From contig CP014761.1 in the NCBI GenBank assembly GCA_001647635.1, forward strand, positions 2,170,001 to 2,234,000: DNA of 64,000 bases, in the 5' to 3' direction. This stretch comes from Leifsonia xyli. Its GTDB lineage: Bacteria > Actinomycetota > Actinomycetes > Actinomycetales > Microbacteriaceae. Position 1 is the stretch's first letter, and every line of letters begins with the position of its first letter. This document shows positions 53,220 through 61,833 of the stretch, piece by piece. The translations under genes and the position numbers were made by a program. The notes under the pieces are model-generated. The model was given only the letters and a program-made list of their open reading frames with translations, was not told the origin of the DNA and ran no database searches.

Positions 53220-54169
53220 TTCATGAGTCCACTTCTCTTGCGAGTGGCGAACATGAACACGTACGACCCGACGAAGATCACCAGGCCGAGGGCGAAGGCT
53301 ATCGCCGAGGCGTAGTTGAACTGGTGGTACGAGAACGCGACCGTGTACGCGTAGATGTTCGGCGTGTAGTTGGAGGTGATGGAGCCGGACGCCATCCCGC
53401 GGAGCATCTGCGGCTCGTTGAAGAACTGCAGCGTTCCGATGAGCGCGAAGACCAGCACCAGGAGCAGCGAGGACGCCACCATCGGGATCTTGATCCGCAA
53501 CGCGATCTGCCAGGCGTTGGCCCCGTCCACGCGCGCCGCCTCGTAGATCGACGGGTCGACGCCCTGGAGGGCCGCGTAGATGATGATCATGTAGTAGCCG
53601 GCCCACTGCCAGGTCACGATGTTGACCAGGGACCCGAAGACGTTCTGGTCCGAGAAGAAGTTCGGCGCCTGGAGTCCGATCGCCCCGAAGAGCTCCTGCG
53701 CCGGGCCGAAGCTCGGGCTGTAGAGGAAGCCCCACATCAGCGCGCCGATCACGACCGGCACGGCGTACGGCACGAAGATCAGGAGGCGCGAGATCTTGGC
53801 GAACCGGGTGGTCAGCGCGTCGATCAGCAGCGCCGCGATGAGTGCGACGACCATCTGCGCCGGGATCATGATGACGGCGAACAACAGTACCCGCCAGACG
53901 CCGTCGAGGAAGAGCGGATCGGTGAACGCCTTCACGTAGTTGGCGAAGCCGACCCACGAGGTGCCGCCGGCCAGCGTCGTGTTCTGCAGGCTCAGCACGA
54001 ACGCGTAGACGAGCGGGATCAGCAGGAACGCGATCAGGAAGACGGCGAACGGGGCGGTGAACGCCCAGCCCCAGCGCGCGCGCCGGAGACTGACGATATC
54101 GCGGCGGCGAGCGGGGCGCGCGCCGCGCTCGGTGCGCTGCCGCGGCGGTGCGACGGCGGTCTGGGTCAT
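53216..54169 (-). CDS. Sugar ABC transporter permease (MalF-type)
   Basis: 317 residues from the ATG at 54169. Six helices, with the EAA loop IYEAARVDGANAWQIALRIKIPM near 206-228. It lies between the binding protein and the MalG-type permease. A strong hairpin separates it from the binding-protein gene and may set the relative expression levels. Confidence 0.93.
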   Translation of the reverse strand: MTQTAVAPPRQRTERGARPARRRDIVSLRRARWGWAFTAPFAVFLIAFLLIPLVYAFVLSLQNTTLAGGTSWVGFANYVKAFTDPLFLDGVWRVLLFAVIMIPAQMVVALIAALLIDALTTRFAKISRLLIFVPYAVPVVIGALMWGFLYSPSFGPAQELFGAIGLQAPNFFSDQNVFGSLVNIVTWQWAGYYMIIIYAALQGVDPSIYEAARVDGANAWQIALRIKIPMVASSLLLVLVFALIGTLQFFNEPQMLRGMASGSITSNYTPNIYAYTVAFSYHQFNYASAIAFALGLVIFVGSYVFMFATRKRSGLMK

Positions 54170-54208
54170 CGGTGAACCCCTTCGGAGAGTGGAGCGGGTG
54201 GAACGGGT

Positions 54209-54249
54209 GGGATGCGGTGCCCGGCGTGATGCGCGCGGCACCGCATCCC
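54209..54249 (-). promoter_or_regulatory. Intercistronic hairpin between the binding-protein and permease genes
   Basis: GGGATGCGGTGCC (54209-54221) pairs without mismatch with GGCACCGCATCCC (54237-54249), leaving a 15-nt loop. It sits in the 85-bp gap after the binding-protein stop. Such structures usually protect the upstream message or partly terminate transcription, giving more binding protein than permease. Confidence 0.65.
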
Positions 54250-54254
54250 CTCGG

Positions 54255-55580
54255 CTACTTGACGGTGTAGCCCTGCTGCTTGGCGTAGCTCACGACCGCC
54301 TGCTGGTAGGTCTTGAGTGCGGCCTCCGGGCTCGACTTGCCCTTGTTCGTCGCGTTCACCGCGTCGGTCAGCTTGTCGTAGACCAGGTTCTGGAACGGGC
54401 TGAACTGGAAGCCCTTGTAGTCCTTGGCCGCGGTGAGGAAGACGTCCTTGTTGATCTGCTGGCCGCCGAAGAACGGGTACGCCTTCGTCGTGAAGTAGTC
54501 GGACTCGAGGATCGGCTTCCAGAGCGGGAACAGCGCCGCCTTCTCGATGCCGATCTTCCAGGCCTCCTCCGTGCCGAAGATCTCGGTCGCGACCTTCGCC
54601 GCCGCCTTCTGGTCCTGCGCCTGCTTGCTCACCGCGAAGGCGGAGCCGCCGATGTTGATCTGCACAGGGTTTGCCGGGTCCCACTGCGGGACCGGCGCGA
54701 CGGCCCACTGCGCCGTCTTGTCGGCGCCGGTGAAGCCCTGCAGGTAGCCGGGGAGCCAGGCCGCGGCGATGACGGACGCGTACGTGCCGTTGACGAGGTG
54801 GGTGTTGTAGTCGGTGGTCGACGAGTCCTCCGTGCCGACCTCCTTCTTCTGGACGAGGTCGTTCCAGTAGGTGAGAACCTTCTGGCTGGCCTGGTCGTTC
54901 AGGTCGATGGAGATGTCCTGCTTGCCGCTCAGCTCGAACGGGGCGGCGCCCGCCTGCGCGAACAGCGCCGTCTGGTAGGCGCGCCCGTTGCCCGGGAAGT
55001 CGGTCATCAGCGTCTTGCCGCCGGTCGCCTGCTTGATCTTCTCAGCGTCGGCCGCGTACTCGTCCCACGTGGTCGGGACGGTCAGGCCGTACTTGTCGAA
55101 GAGGTCCTTGCGGTAGAGCAGGCCCACGGGGCCGCCGTCGACCGGGATGGCGTAAGCGTCGCCACCGTTGCTCACGTCGCTCCAGGCGCCCTCGGAGTAG
55201 TTCGTCTTGACCTTGTCGGCGCCGAGCTTGCTGAGGTTCACGATGGAGCCGTCGGCGATGTAGCTGGGGACGACCTCGCTCTCGAGCATGACGACATCGG
55301 GAGCGCCGGAGCCGGCCTGGATGGCGGTCGAGAACTTCGTGTACTCGTCGTTGCCCGCGCCGGTGTTCGTCCAGCAGATCTGGACGTCCTTGTGCGTCTT
55401 GTTGAACTGGTCGACGACCGGCTCGAAGTTCGGATACCAGGCCCACATGGTGACCTGTTTGGCGTCGGAGTTCACGATCGTGTTCTGGCAGCCGGCTGCA
55501 GCGCCGCCGCCTCCGGAACATCCGGTGAGCGCCGCGACCGCAACCGCGATCACGCCGCCCGCTGCAAGGAGCTTCTTCAT
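54255..55580 (-). CDS. Extracellular sugar-binding lipoprotein of the ABC transporter
   Basis: 441 residues. Lipoprotein signal peptide with lipobox LTGC (Cys21), then the family-1 solute-binding fold: TMWAWYPNFEPVVDQFNKTH near 44-63, AGSGAPDVVMLE near 89-100, and AGAAPFELSG near the middle. Within an operon with two permeases and an arabinofuranosidase it should bind arabinose-containing oligosaccharides. First gene of the operon, behind tandem LacI operators. Confidence 0.93.
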   Translation of the reverse strand: MKKLLAAGGVIAVAVAALTGCSGGGGAAAGCQNTIVNSDAKQVTMWAWYPNFEPVVDQFNKTHKDVQICWTNTGAGNDEYTKFSTAIQAGSGAPDVVMLESEVVPSYIADGSIVNLSKLGADKVKTNYSEGAWSDVSNGGDAYAIPVDGGPVGLLYRKDLFDKYGLTVPTTWDEYAADAEKIKQATGGKTLMTDFPGNGRAYQTALFAQAGAAPFELSGKQDISIDLNDQASQKVLTYWNDLVQKKEVGTEDSSTTDYNTHLVNGTYASVIAAAWLPGYLQGFTGADKTAQWAVAPVPQWDPANPVQINIGGSAFAVSKQAQDQKAAAKVATEIFGTEEAWKIGIEKAALFPLWKPILESDYFTTKAYPFFGGQQINKDVFLTAAKDYKGFQFSPFQNLVYDKLTDAVNATNKGKSSPEAALKTYQQAVVSYAKQQGYTVK

Positions 55581-55612
55581 TGGATTCCCTTCGCGGTGTG
55601 TGACACCCTTGT

Positions 55613-55639
55613 CTACAACGTTGTACTACAACGTTGTAG
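55613..55639. promoter_or_regulatory. Tandem LacI operators before the arabinoside operon
   Basis: Two copies of the palindrome CTACAACGTTGTA(G/C) lie side by side at 55613-55626 and 55626-55639; the second is a perfect 14-bp palindrome. They sit just downstream of a TTGACA -35 box on the minus strand (55673-55668). A third, weaker copy (TACAACGTTGGA) is found at 56731-56742 before the lacI-type gene itself. Confidence 0.8.
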
Positions 55640-55683
55640 AGACCATGATGCGCGACGGATGTGACCGTGTCAAATGCTTTTTC

Positions 55684-56697
55684 TCACTCCCCGGTGGACT
55701 CGCGCTCGACCAGGCGGAACGGCACGGCGATCTCCTCCGGCACGAACACCTCCTGCGCGCCCTCGATGCGTCGGAGCAGCAGGTCGACCGCCGTGCGGGC
55801 GATCTCCTCTCGGCCCGGGTCCACCGTCGAGAGGGTCGGCATCGAGTACTGGGTCTCGTCGATGTCGTCGAACCCGATGACGGCGACGTCCTCCGGGATG
55901 CGCCTGCCCTGCTCCTGCAGCACGCGCAAAGCGCCCAGGGCGATCGCGTCGTTGAAGGCCACCACGCCGTCGAAGTCCGTTCCGGCGGCGAGGAAGTCGC
56001 GCATCCCCTCGGCGCCGTTGCGGCGATGCCACGAGCCGACCGGAACGACCAGCGACTCGTCGTACGGCAGGCCGGCCGCCTCGATCGCTTCGCGGTAGCC
56101 TTGGAGGCGCAACGCGGCCGAGCCGATCTCCTCGCCGGGGTGAGCGCCGAGGGCGACGATGCGCCGCCGGCCCGCCCTCAGGAGGTGCTCCGTCGCCGCG
56201 CGCGCGGCCTCGGTGTTGCGCATGGTCACGTGATCGCGCGGACCGCCAAGGTCACGGTCGCCGAGGAGCACGACCGGCGTGGTCAGCTCGGCGATCAGGT
56301 CCACGTCCGACTGGTCCAGGGTGAGGACGCTGTAGAGCACGCCGTCGACCATCCGCGCCCGCGGCTGCCGCAGCACGTCGATCTCATGCTGCCGGTCGTC
56401 GCCGAACTGCTCGATCAGCACAGCGAGCCCGCGTTCCGCGGCTGCGCGCATGACGGAGTCGGCCAGCTCGGCGAAGTAGGCATTGCGCAGGTCGGGGATC
56501 ATCAGCGAGATGACGTTGGTCCTCCCCGACCGCAGGCTGCGGGCCGACAGGTTCGGGGTGTAGCCGAGGGTGTCGATGGCGTCGAGCACCTTGCGGCGCG
56601 TCTCCTCGCGGACGTACGGGTAGTCGTTGATGACGTTCGACACGGTCTTGATCGACACGCCGGCGAGCCGGCTGACGTCGTGCATCGTCGCAGCCAT
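55684..56697 (-). CDS. LacI-family regulator of the arabinoside operon
   Basis: 337 residues. The N-terminal helix-turn-helix (MHDVSRLAGVSIKTVSNVIN, 5-24), the hinge helix (LSARSLRSGRT near 49-59) and a periplasmic-binding-like sensor domain follow the family pattern. It lies directly upstream of the uptake operon on the same strand. TACAACGTTGTA sites before both the operon and its own gene indicate that it represses both and is released by an arabinoside or arabinose. Confidence 0.93.
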   Translation of the reverse strand: MAATMHDVSRLAGVSIKTVSNVINDYPYVREETRRKVLDAIDTLGYTPNLSARSLRSGRTNVISLMIPDLRNAYFAELADSVMRAAAERGLAVLIEQFGDDRQHEIDVLRQPRARMVDGVLYSVLTLDQSDVDLIAELTTPVVLLGDRDLGGPRDHVTMRNTEAARAATEHLLRAGRRRIVALGAHPGEEIGSAALRLQGYREAIEAAGLPYDESLVVPVGSWHRRNGAEGMRDFLAAGTDFDGVVAFNDAIALGALRVLQEQGRRIPEDVAVIGFDDIDETQYSMPTLSTVDPGREEIARTAVDLLLRRIEGAQEVFVPEEIAVPFRLVERESTGE

Positions 56698-56730
56698 GGA
56701 TGCTCCCCTCTTGCGTGCGTCACCTGACTT

Positions 56731-56742
56731 TACAACGTTGGA
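56731..56742. promoter_or_regulatory. LacI operator before its own gene
   Basis: TACAACGTTGGA matches the two sites at 55613-55639 in 10 of 12 positions. It lies 34 bp upstream of the regulator's start, next to a TAAAGT hexamer on the minus strand, so the gene is probably autoregulated. Confidence 0.6.
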
Positions 56743-56763
56743 AGCGCGTCCCTCGGCGGGAGC

Positions 56764-57513
56764 TCAGCGCAGCGCGGCGGGCTTGACCCGCACCGGCGCG
56801 AGCCAGGCGGAGACGATCACCGCGGTGATCGCCCCGGCCGCCATGATCGCCGCGAGCACGACGACCTGGAACCGCCCGGCCTCCAGCGGCGACACACCAC
56901 CGAAGATCGCGCCGACGAACGCGCCCGGCAGCGTGACGAGGCCGGTCGTCTTGGTCTGGTCCACCGACGGGATGAGCGCCGAGTACACGGCGGTGCGCGC
57001 CTGTTCCAGCGTCGACTGCCGGGGCGTCGCGCCCAGCGCGAGCCAGCCCTCCACCTCGTCCCAGTGGTCGCCGACCGCCTCGGTGAACCGGCGACCGGCC
57101 AGCGTGGCGATGCTCATCGAGTTGCCGATGACGATGCCGCCGATCGCGAGGGCGTACCGCGCGTTGAAGGCGATGGCGCCGGTGAGGAAGACGACGGAGA
57201 ACGACACGATCACGCCGGTCGCCATCGCGGTGGCCATCATGAGCGCGTGCTCGCGCGACCATCCGATCCGGTGGGTGGCGGTGGATGCGGCGACCGAGAA
57301 CATGACGAGCAGCGCGAGCGCCACCCACAGCGGGTCGGTGATGACCCCGGCGAGGATGACGCTGATGATCGCGAGCTGCGCCGCGCCACGCAGGATGGCC
57401 AGCGCCGGGGCCCACCGGTGCGGGACGCGGTACGCGGCGAGAACCCCGACCGCCACGAGCGCAAGCAGGGCCACGCCGAGCAGCGTCGGCGTGAGCTCTC
57501 GCAGAATAGGCAC
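56764..57513 (-). CDS. UPF0014 membrane protein (FetB/YbbM-type ABC permease)
   Basis: 249 residues with about seven hydrophobic helices. The family block LGATPRQSTLEQARTAVYSALIPSVDQTKTTGLVTLPGAFVG (about 165-207, given here in outline) is characteristic. FetB acts with the ATPase FetA in iron homeostasis in E. coli. No ATPase gene adjoins, so the partner must be elsewhere or absent. It stands alone between the regulator gene and the flagellar hook operon. Confidence 0.85.
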   Translation of the reverse strand: MPILRELTPTLLGVALLALVAVGVLAAYRVPHRWAPALAILRGAAQLAIISVILAGVITDPLWVALALLVMFSVAASTATHRIGWSREHALMMATAMATGVIVSFSVVFLTGAIAFNARYALAIGGIVIGNSMSIATLAGRRFTEAVGDHWDEVEGWLALGATPRQSTLEQARTAVYSALIPSVDQTKTTGLVTLPGAFVGAIFGGVSPLEAGRFQVVVLAAIMAAGAITAVIVSAWLAPVRVKPAALR

Positions 57514-57549
57514 CCTCCGAGCCTAGAACCCGCAAGCGTCCAGCCTCGC

Positions 57550-57605
57550 GAAGTGCAGCTTGTTGCGGTCGACACGCCGGGTCGCAGCGCAACAAGCTGC
57601 ACCTC
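57550..57605. repeat. 56-bp palindromic dispersed repeat (copy 2)
   Basis: GAAGTGCAGCTTGTTGCG at the left and CGCAACAAGCTGCACCTC at the right form a 17-of-18 inverted repeat around a 20-bp loop, stronger than copy 1 at 44001-44056. It begins 7 bp beyond the flgE stop, so it may terminate the flagellar transcript as well as being a mobile repeat. Confidence 0.7.
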
Positions 57606-57611
57606 GGCGGG

Positions 57612-58784
57612 TCAGCGCTTGAGGTTGGTGAGCTCCTGCAGCACCTCGTCGGAGGTGGTGATGATGCGGGCGTTCGCCTGGAAGCCGCGCTGCGCGACGA
57701 TCAGGTTCGTGAACTCCTGCGAGAGGTCGACGTTCGACATCTCGAGCGAGCCGCCCTGGAGCTGGCCGAGGCCGTCCTCGCCCGGTCCGCCGAGCTGGGC
57801 GGCGCCGGAGTTGACGGTCGCGCGGTAGGTCGAGCCGCCGGCCTTCTCGAGGCCGCCCGGGTTGACGAAGGTCGCCAGCGCGATGCGGCCGACGGCCTGC
57901 TTGTCGCCGTTCGAGAACAGGCCGGTGATGGTGCCGTCCTTGTCCAAGGTGAAGGACTCCAGGGTGCCCGCGGCGCGGCCGTTCTGGTCCTTGAAGGCGA
58001 CGCTGGTGATGCCGGAGTAGCCGGTCACCGAGCCGAGGTTCACGCCGACGCCGCCGACGGTGAGCGCACCGCCGCCGGTGAGGACGCCGTTCGTGAAGGT
58101 GAGCGACGTGTTGCCGGTCGCTCCCGCAGCATCCGTTCCCGCGACATCCCAGCCGGTGCCGGTCTTCGTGAAGGTGAGGGTGAGCTTGCGGGCGGTGCCG
58201 TTGGCGTCGAACACCGAGACGTCGCGCACCAGCTGGTCGCCGTTGGCGGCGTCCGACGGGAGGTTGCCGGTCACGTTGGCGGTCGTCGTCGCCGACGCGG
58301 GGGTGACCGCCTTCAACGGGATGGTGATGTCGCTGAGCGCGCCGCCCTGCTGCACGACGCCGTTCACTGCGTTCCAGCCCTGCAGGATGGCGCCCCCGGG
58401 GCCGACCAGGCGGCCGAGGGAGTCCGGGTCGAGCGAACCGGCGCGCGTGTAGACGGTCTCGCCGCCGACCTTCATGACGAAGAAGCCGTCGCCGTTGATC
58501 ATCATGTCGGTCGAGCGACCGGTCGCCTGCGCGGCGCCCTGCGTGAAGTTGGTCGAGATGCCGGCGACCAGCACGCCGAGACCGATCTGGGCCGGGTTGG
58601 TGCCGCCGGTCTCGGCCTGTGCGCCGCCGGCGCCCTTGACCAGCTGGGACAGCGTGTCCTGGAACTGCACGGCCGACGACTTGAACGCCGTGGTGTTGAC
58701 GTTGGCGATGTTGTTGCCGGTGACGTCGAGCATGGTCTGGTGCGAGCGGAGGCCGGAGATTCCGGAGTAGAGCGAGCGGAGCAT
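57612..58784 (-). CDS. flgE: Flagellar hook protein FlgE
   Basis: 390 residues. The rod/hook N-terminal motif LRSLYSGISGLRSHQTMLDVTGNNIANVNT (2-31) and the C-terminal NVDLSQEFTNLIVAQRGFQANARIITTSDEVLQELTNL (last 40) are both intact, with the hook body domains between. FlgE forms the universal joint and is exported after the rod. It is the last gene of block B, 33 bp after flgD. Confidence 0.96.
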   Translation of the reverse strand: MLRSLYSGISGLRSHQTMLDVTGNNIANVNTTAFKSSAVQFQDTLSQLVKGAGGAQAETGGTNPAQIGLGVLVAGISTNFTQGAAQATGRSTDMMINGDGFFVMKVGGETVYTRAGSLDPDSLGRLVGPGGAILQGWNAVNGVVQQGGALSDITIPLKAVTPASATTTANVTGNLPSDAANGDQLVRDVSVFDANGTARKLTLTFTKTGTGWDVAGTDAAGATGNTSLTFTNGVLTGGGALTVGGVGVNLGSVTGYSGITSVAFKDQNGRAAGTLESFTLDKDGTITGLFSNGDKQAVGRIALATFVNPGGLEKAGGSTYRATVNSGAAQLGGPGEDGLGQLQGGSLEMSNVDLSQEFTNLIVAQRGFQANARIITTSDEVLQELTNLKR

Positions 58785-58817
58785 GGGTGGTTCCTTTCGT
58801 GAGGAAGAGCGTGAGGA

Positions 58818-59279
58818 TCAGGCGGTCGGCGCGGGTGTCGGCGCCGGGGTGCTTGCGGGGGTGACGACGCCGAGGATGGCGTCGAGCGCGATCTTCTGAT
58901 CGCCGATGCTGACGATCGGGACGGATCCCGCGTACGAGACGGAGGAGGCGACGCCGGTCTGGGTGTCGCCGTTCTTGTCGAGGTAGCTCACGGTGTGGCC
59001 GATGAGGGCCGCCGCGGCCTGCCGCATCTGCAGGGCGAAGCCCTCCTGCGCGGTGGTGTCCATGTTGGTGAGCTTCTCCATCATGGCGAGCTGCGTCGTC
59101 TGCGAGATCATCTGGTTGGTGTCCATCGGCGAGCTCGGGTCCTGGTTGCGCAGCTGCGTCACAAGCAGCTGCATGAACGCCTCGCTGTCGAGCGACTGCT
59201 TCGGCGTGCGCGTGGGTGCGGTGGAGTAGATGCCGCCCGTGGAGGCGGTATCGGCTCCGGTGATGGGGTCGACGGCCAC
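58818..59279 (-). CDS. flgD: Flagellar hook-capping protein FlgD
   Basis: 153 residues, of the short type lacking part of the C-terminal Ig-like extension. LDSEAFMQLLVTQLRNQDPSSPMDTNQMISQTTQLAMMEKLTNM (about 30-73) is the conserved N-terminal region. A small beta domain and an Ala/Pro/Thr tail follow. FlgD caps the growing hook. It lies between fliK and flgE. Confidence 0.94.
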   Translation of the reverse strand: MAVDPITGADTASTGGIYSTAPTRTPKQSLDSEAFMQLLVTQLRNQDPSSPMDTNQMISQTTQLAMMEKLTNMDTTAQEGFALQMRQAAAALIGHTVSYLDKNGDTQTGVASSVSYAGSVPIVSIGDQKIALDAILGVVTPASTPAPTPAPTA

Positions 59280-59291
59280 GGTGGCTCCCTT

Positions 59292-60734
59292 CTAGACGAT
59301 CAGGTCGATGGTGTGCGGGGACCCGTCCGCGGTCGCGGCCGGGGTGGGGCGGGTGGATGCGGTTGACGCGGAACGCCGACGCGGCTCGTCGGACGAGGGG
59401 CCGGGGTAGCCCCGTCCGTCGCCGGGCGCCTCGCGCTGGGGCGACGGCTGGTTCTGCGACGACAGGTCGAGCGAGCCGCTGAGGCCCGCGCCGGTCAGAT
59501 CGCGGCGCAGGTCGGGGAGGATCGCGCGCAGCGCGTCCCGCCCCGCGTCGGTCGGGGCGAACAGCTCGACGCGGACCCCCTCGCCGCCGACATGCGCGCG
59601 GACCGTGACCGGGCCGAGGGTGTCGGGCGTCACGTGCACCGTCATGACGTGCTCCCCCGCACCGGCAGCGGCGAGGGTGAAGACGGGCCGGGCGAGCTGA
59701 CCGGCGAGCGGCGGTGCGGATGCGGCGGGTGCCGGCGGCGACGCGGGCTGCGATGGGAGGGTGCGGTCGACGGCCACTGGGGCCGGCGGCTGCGCGGGGG
59801 TCGTAGCGACGGTCGCGGTGATCGGTTCCGCGAGCGGCTGCCGGGGGCGCGATGCCGGGGTGGCATCTGCCGGCTGGGGCTGAGCGGTGACCGGCACCGT
59901 CGTGGCCGTTGCCCCACTCGGGGTGGCGGAGGCCCGGGCCGCTGTGTCGGCCGCACGGGCCGACTCCCGCGGTGCGACCGGAAGCCGGGGCTCGGCGGGC
60001 GCCGTCGGGAGGGTGGTGGCACCGCCGGCTGCCGGCGCGGCGGGGACGGCGGGCTCCTGCGCCCACCCGGAGCCGCCGGACGTCGGCGCCGCTGGGGCGG
60101 CAGCGGGCGTCGCGGCCGTTTCGACGACGGGCTCGGGTGCTGCGGCGGCGGCCGGTCGAGCCGACGTGGCTGACGCATCCATCGCCCCGGCGACCTTCGG
60201 CGTCGCGACGGACGCCGCTGCCTCTGCCGTCGCCGCGGTCTGCATGGGGGCAGCCGGTGCCGCCGAGGCGACCGTCGCGACCTGGACCGCCGGCGTCATC
60301 GGAGCAGCCGTCTCCTGCGCGGGCACGTCTCCCACCGGCGCCGTCGCGGTCAGGACGGCCTGCGCGGTCGCCGCCGCAGCACCCGGTTCAGGAGTCGGCG
60401 CAGCTGCCACCGGGGTCGACAGCGCCTCCACCGTCACCGGAGCCGCCACATCCGGCTTCCCGTCCGCCGCGACCGACGATGCTCCGCCCGCCGGAGCCTC
60501 CGGGACAGGGGCCTCCTTCGTCGGATGCGCCTTCGCCGGCCGCCCGCGGTCGTGTCGCGTCTCGTGCGCGCGGTCTCCCTCCGCCTTTGGAGCGGGCGCG
60601 GCATCCTGCGCCGCCGCATCCGTCGCCCCGCGCAGGAACGCGCCGAAAGCGTCCCCCGATCCCTTCACGGGACCCGCGCTGCGCACGGCCGGCTGCGCGG
60701 TCGGCGCCGCACCAGCGACCGCCGCCGGGCTCAC
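59292..60734 (-). CDS. fliK: Flagellar hook-length control protein FliK
   Basis: 480 residues from a GTG overlapping the upstream stop. The first 350 residues are extremely rich in Ala, Pro and Thr (a disordered molecular ruler). The conserved Flg_hook domain is C-terminal: MTVHVTPDTLGPVTVRAHV near 366-384 and VRVELFAPTDAGRDALRAILPDLRRDL. Compared with the usual 350-450 residues the ruler is long. FliK acts on FlhB to stop hook export. Low-complexity sequence makes this gene prone to length variation. Confidence 0.88.
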   Translation of the reverse strand: MSPAAVAGAAPTAQPAVRSAGPVKGSGDAFGAFLRGATDAAAQDAAPAPKAEGDRAHETRHDRGRPAKAHPTKEAPVPEAPAGGASSVAADGKPDVAAPVTVEALSTPVAAAPTPEPGAAAATAQAVLTATAPVGDVPAQETAAPMTPAVQVATVASAAPAAPMQTAATAEAAASVATPKVAGAMDASATSARPAAAAAPEPVVETAATPAAAPAAPTSGGSGWAQEPAVPAAPAAGGATTLPTAPAEPRLPVAPRESARAADTAARASATPSGATATTVPVTAQPQPADATPASRPRQPLAEPITATVATTPAQPPAPVAVDRTLPSQPASPPAPAASAPPLAGQLARPVFTLAAAGAGEHVMTVHVTPDTLGPVTVRAHVGGEGVRVELFAPTDAGRDALRAILPDLRRDLTGAGLSGSLDLSSQNQPSPQREAPGDGRGYPGPSSDEPRRRSASTASTRPTPAATADGSPHTIDLIV

Positions 60735-61402
60735 AGCGAGCCTCCCTGCGCGAGGGACGCGAACAGGGACCGCAGCATGTCGGCCTGCGCCGACGACGTC
60801 GATCCCCCGAGCCCGCTCAGCGCTGACGCGTACGGCGAGAGCGGGGAGCTGGTGGCCGGCGCCGCCTGCGGCACCAGGCGGCGGATCGTGACGATGTCGG
60901 AGTCGCTCATCCAGTTGTCCACGAGGCTGACGTTGCGTCCCTCGCTCGGCGCGTGGATGACCTTGCCGTCCCCGGCGTAGATGACGATGTGCTCGCCGCC
61001 GTTGGTCACGATGATGTCGCCCGGCTGCGCCTGCGCGAGCGACGGGATCTCCGTGCCGACCTTCGACTGGCCGGAGACCAGCCGCGGCACGTCGATCCCG
61101 AGATCCTTGAACACGCGCTGCACCAGGCCGGAGCAGTCGAGCCCGGAGGCGCTGGTGCCGCCGAAGACGTAGGGCACGCCGAGGTACTTCTTGGCGTCGG
61201 CGACGACGTCCGCGCCGGTCACCGTCCCGGTGGCCGGGCTGTCCAGCGCGCCCGAGAGGGCCGACGCGAAGTCGGTCGCCGACGTGCTCGACACCGCGGG
61301 CGCGGACGTCGACGAGGATGTTGCCGACGTCTTCCCGCCGTCCAGCTGCACCAGCGTCGCCTGGATCTGAGCGATCCGTCCGATCGCATCCGTGACGGTC
61401 AT
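60731..61402 (-). CDS. NlpC/P60 peptidoglycan hydrolase in the flagellar operon
   Basis: 223 residues from the ATG at 61402. An N-terminal helix (about 1-22) and Ser/Thr linker precede the NlpC/P60 domain: YLGVPYVFGG (73-82), GLDCSGLV (Cys90), GGEHIVIYAG (His138) and VIHAP (His150). The C-terminal 40 residues have the AQADMLRSLFASLAQ helix. No signal peptide is visible, so it is probably exported by the flagellar apparatus itself. Between fliJ and fliK, with overlaps on both sides, it is the likely wall-cutting enzyme that lets the rod pass, replacing FlgJ. Confidence 0.88.
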   Translation of the reverse strand: MTVTDAIGRIAQIQATLVQLDGGKTSATSSSTSAPAVSSTSATDFASALSGALDSPATGTVTGADVVADAKKYLGVPYVFGGTSASGLDCSGLVQRVFKDLGIDVPRLVSGQSKVGTEIPSLAQAQPGDIIVTNGGEHIVIYAGDGKVIHAPSEGRNVSLVDNWMSDSDIVTIRRLVPQAAPATSSPLSPYASALSGLGGSTSSAQADMLRSLFASLAQGGSL

Positions 61403-61833
61403 GCCTCTCCCCCTTCGCGGGCGCGCTGCCACGCGCCCGTCGCGATCTCGTCGATGGCGGCCTGCTCGGCACTGAGGTCGCCGGCCACGACACCTTCGCG
61501 GTGCCGGGTCTCGAGCTTCTCCAGGCCGACCGCGCGCTTCTTCGCCTCGGTGAACGCCTCCTGCGCGACCTCGGCCTGCGCGTCCGCCTGTGCGGCGAGC
61601 GCGGACAGGTCGGCCAGCATGCTGCGGCTGGATGCGCGGGCCGCCGCCATCGCGAACAGCGTGCTCGCATCCGTCGCTTCGACGGGCACCGCGTGCAGTG
61701 CGGCGATGGCGCGAGCCTGCCGCTCCCCCGCGTCGCGCCGCAGCGCGTTGGCCGCGGCGAGGTCGCTCGCCGCGTGCTCCTTCTCGATCTGCCGCAGTCG
61801 CAGCAGTCCCGCCAGTGCGAACGCCCGTGCCAT
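61399..61833 (-). CDS. fliJ: Flagellar export chaperone FliJ
   Basis: 144 residues, almost wholly helical, with heptad-like repeats from about 10 to 125. ALAGLLRLRQIEKEHAASDLA at the start and LEKLETRHREGVVAGDL near 102-118 fit FliJ. FliJ activates the export ATPase. It overlaps fliI by one base and the NlpC gene by 4 bp. Confidence 0.85.
   Translation of the reverse strand: MARAFALAGLLRLRQIEKEHAASDLAAANALRRDAGERQARAIAALHAVPVEATDASTLFAMAAARASSRSMLADLSALAAQADAQAEVAQEAFTEAKKRAVGLEKLETRHREGVVAGDLSAEQAAIDEIATGAWQRAREGGEA

Noticed and set aside
44001..57605. Composite transposon or integrative element bounded by the 56-bp repeats
   Set aside because: No transposase, integrase or attachment site is seen in the segment, and it contains core flagellar genes.
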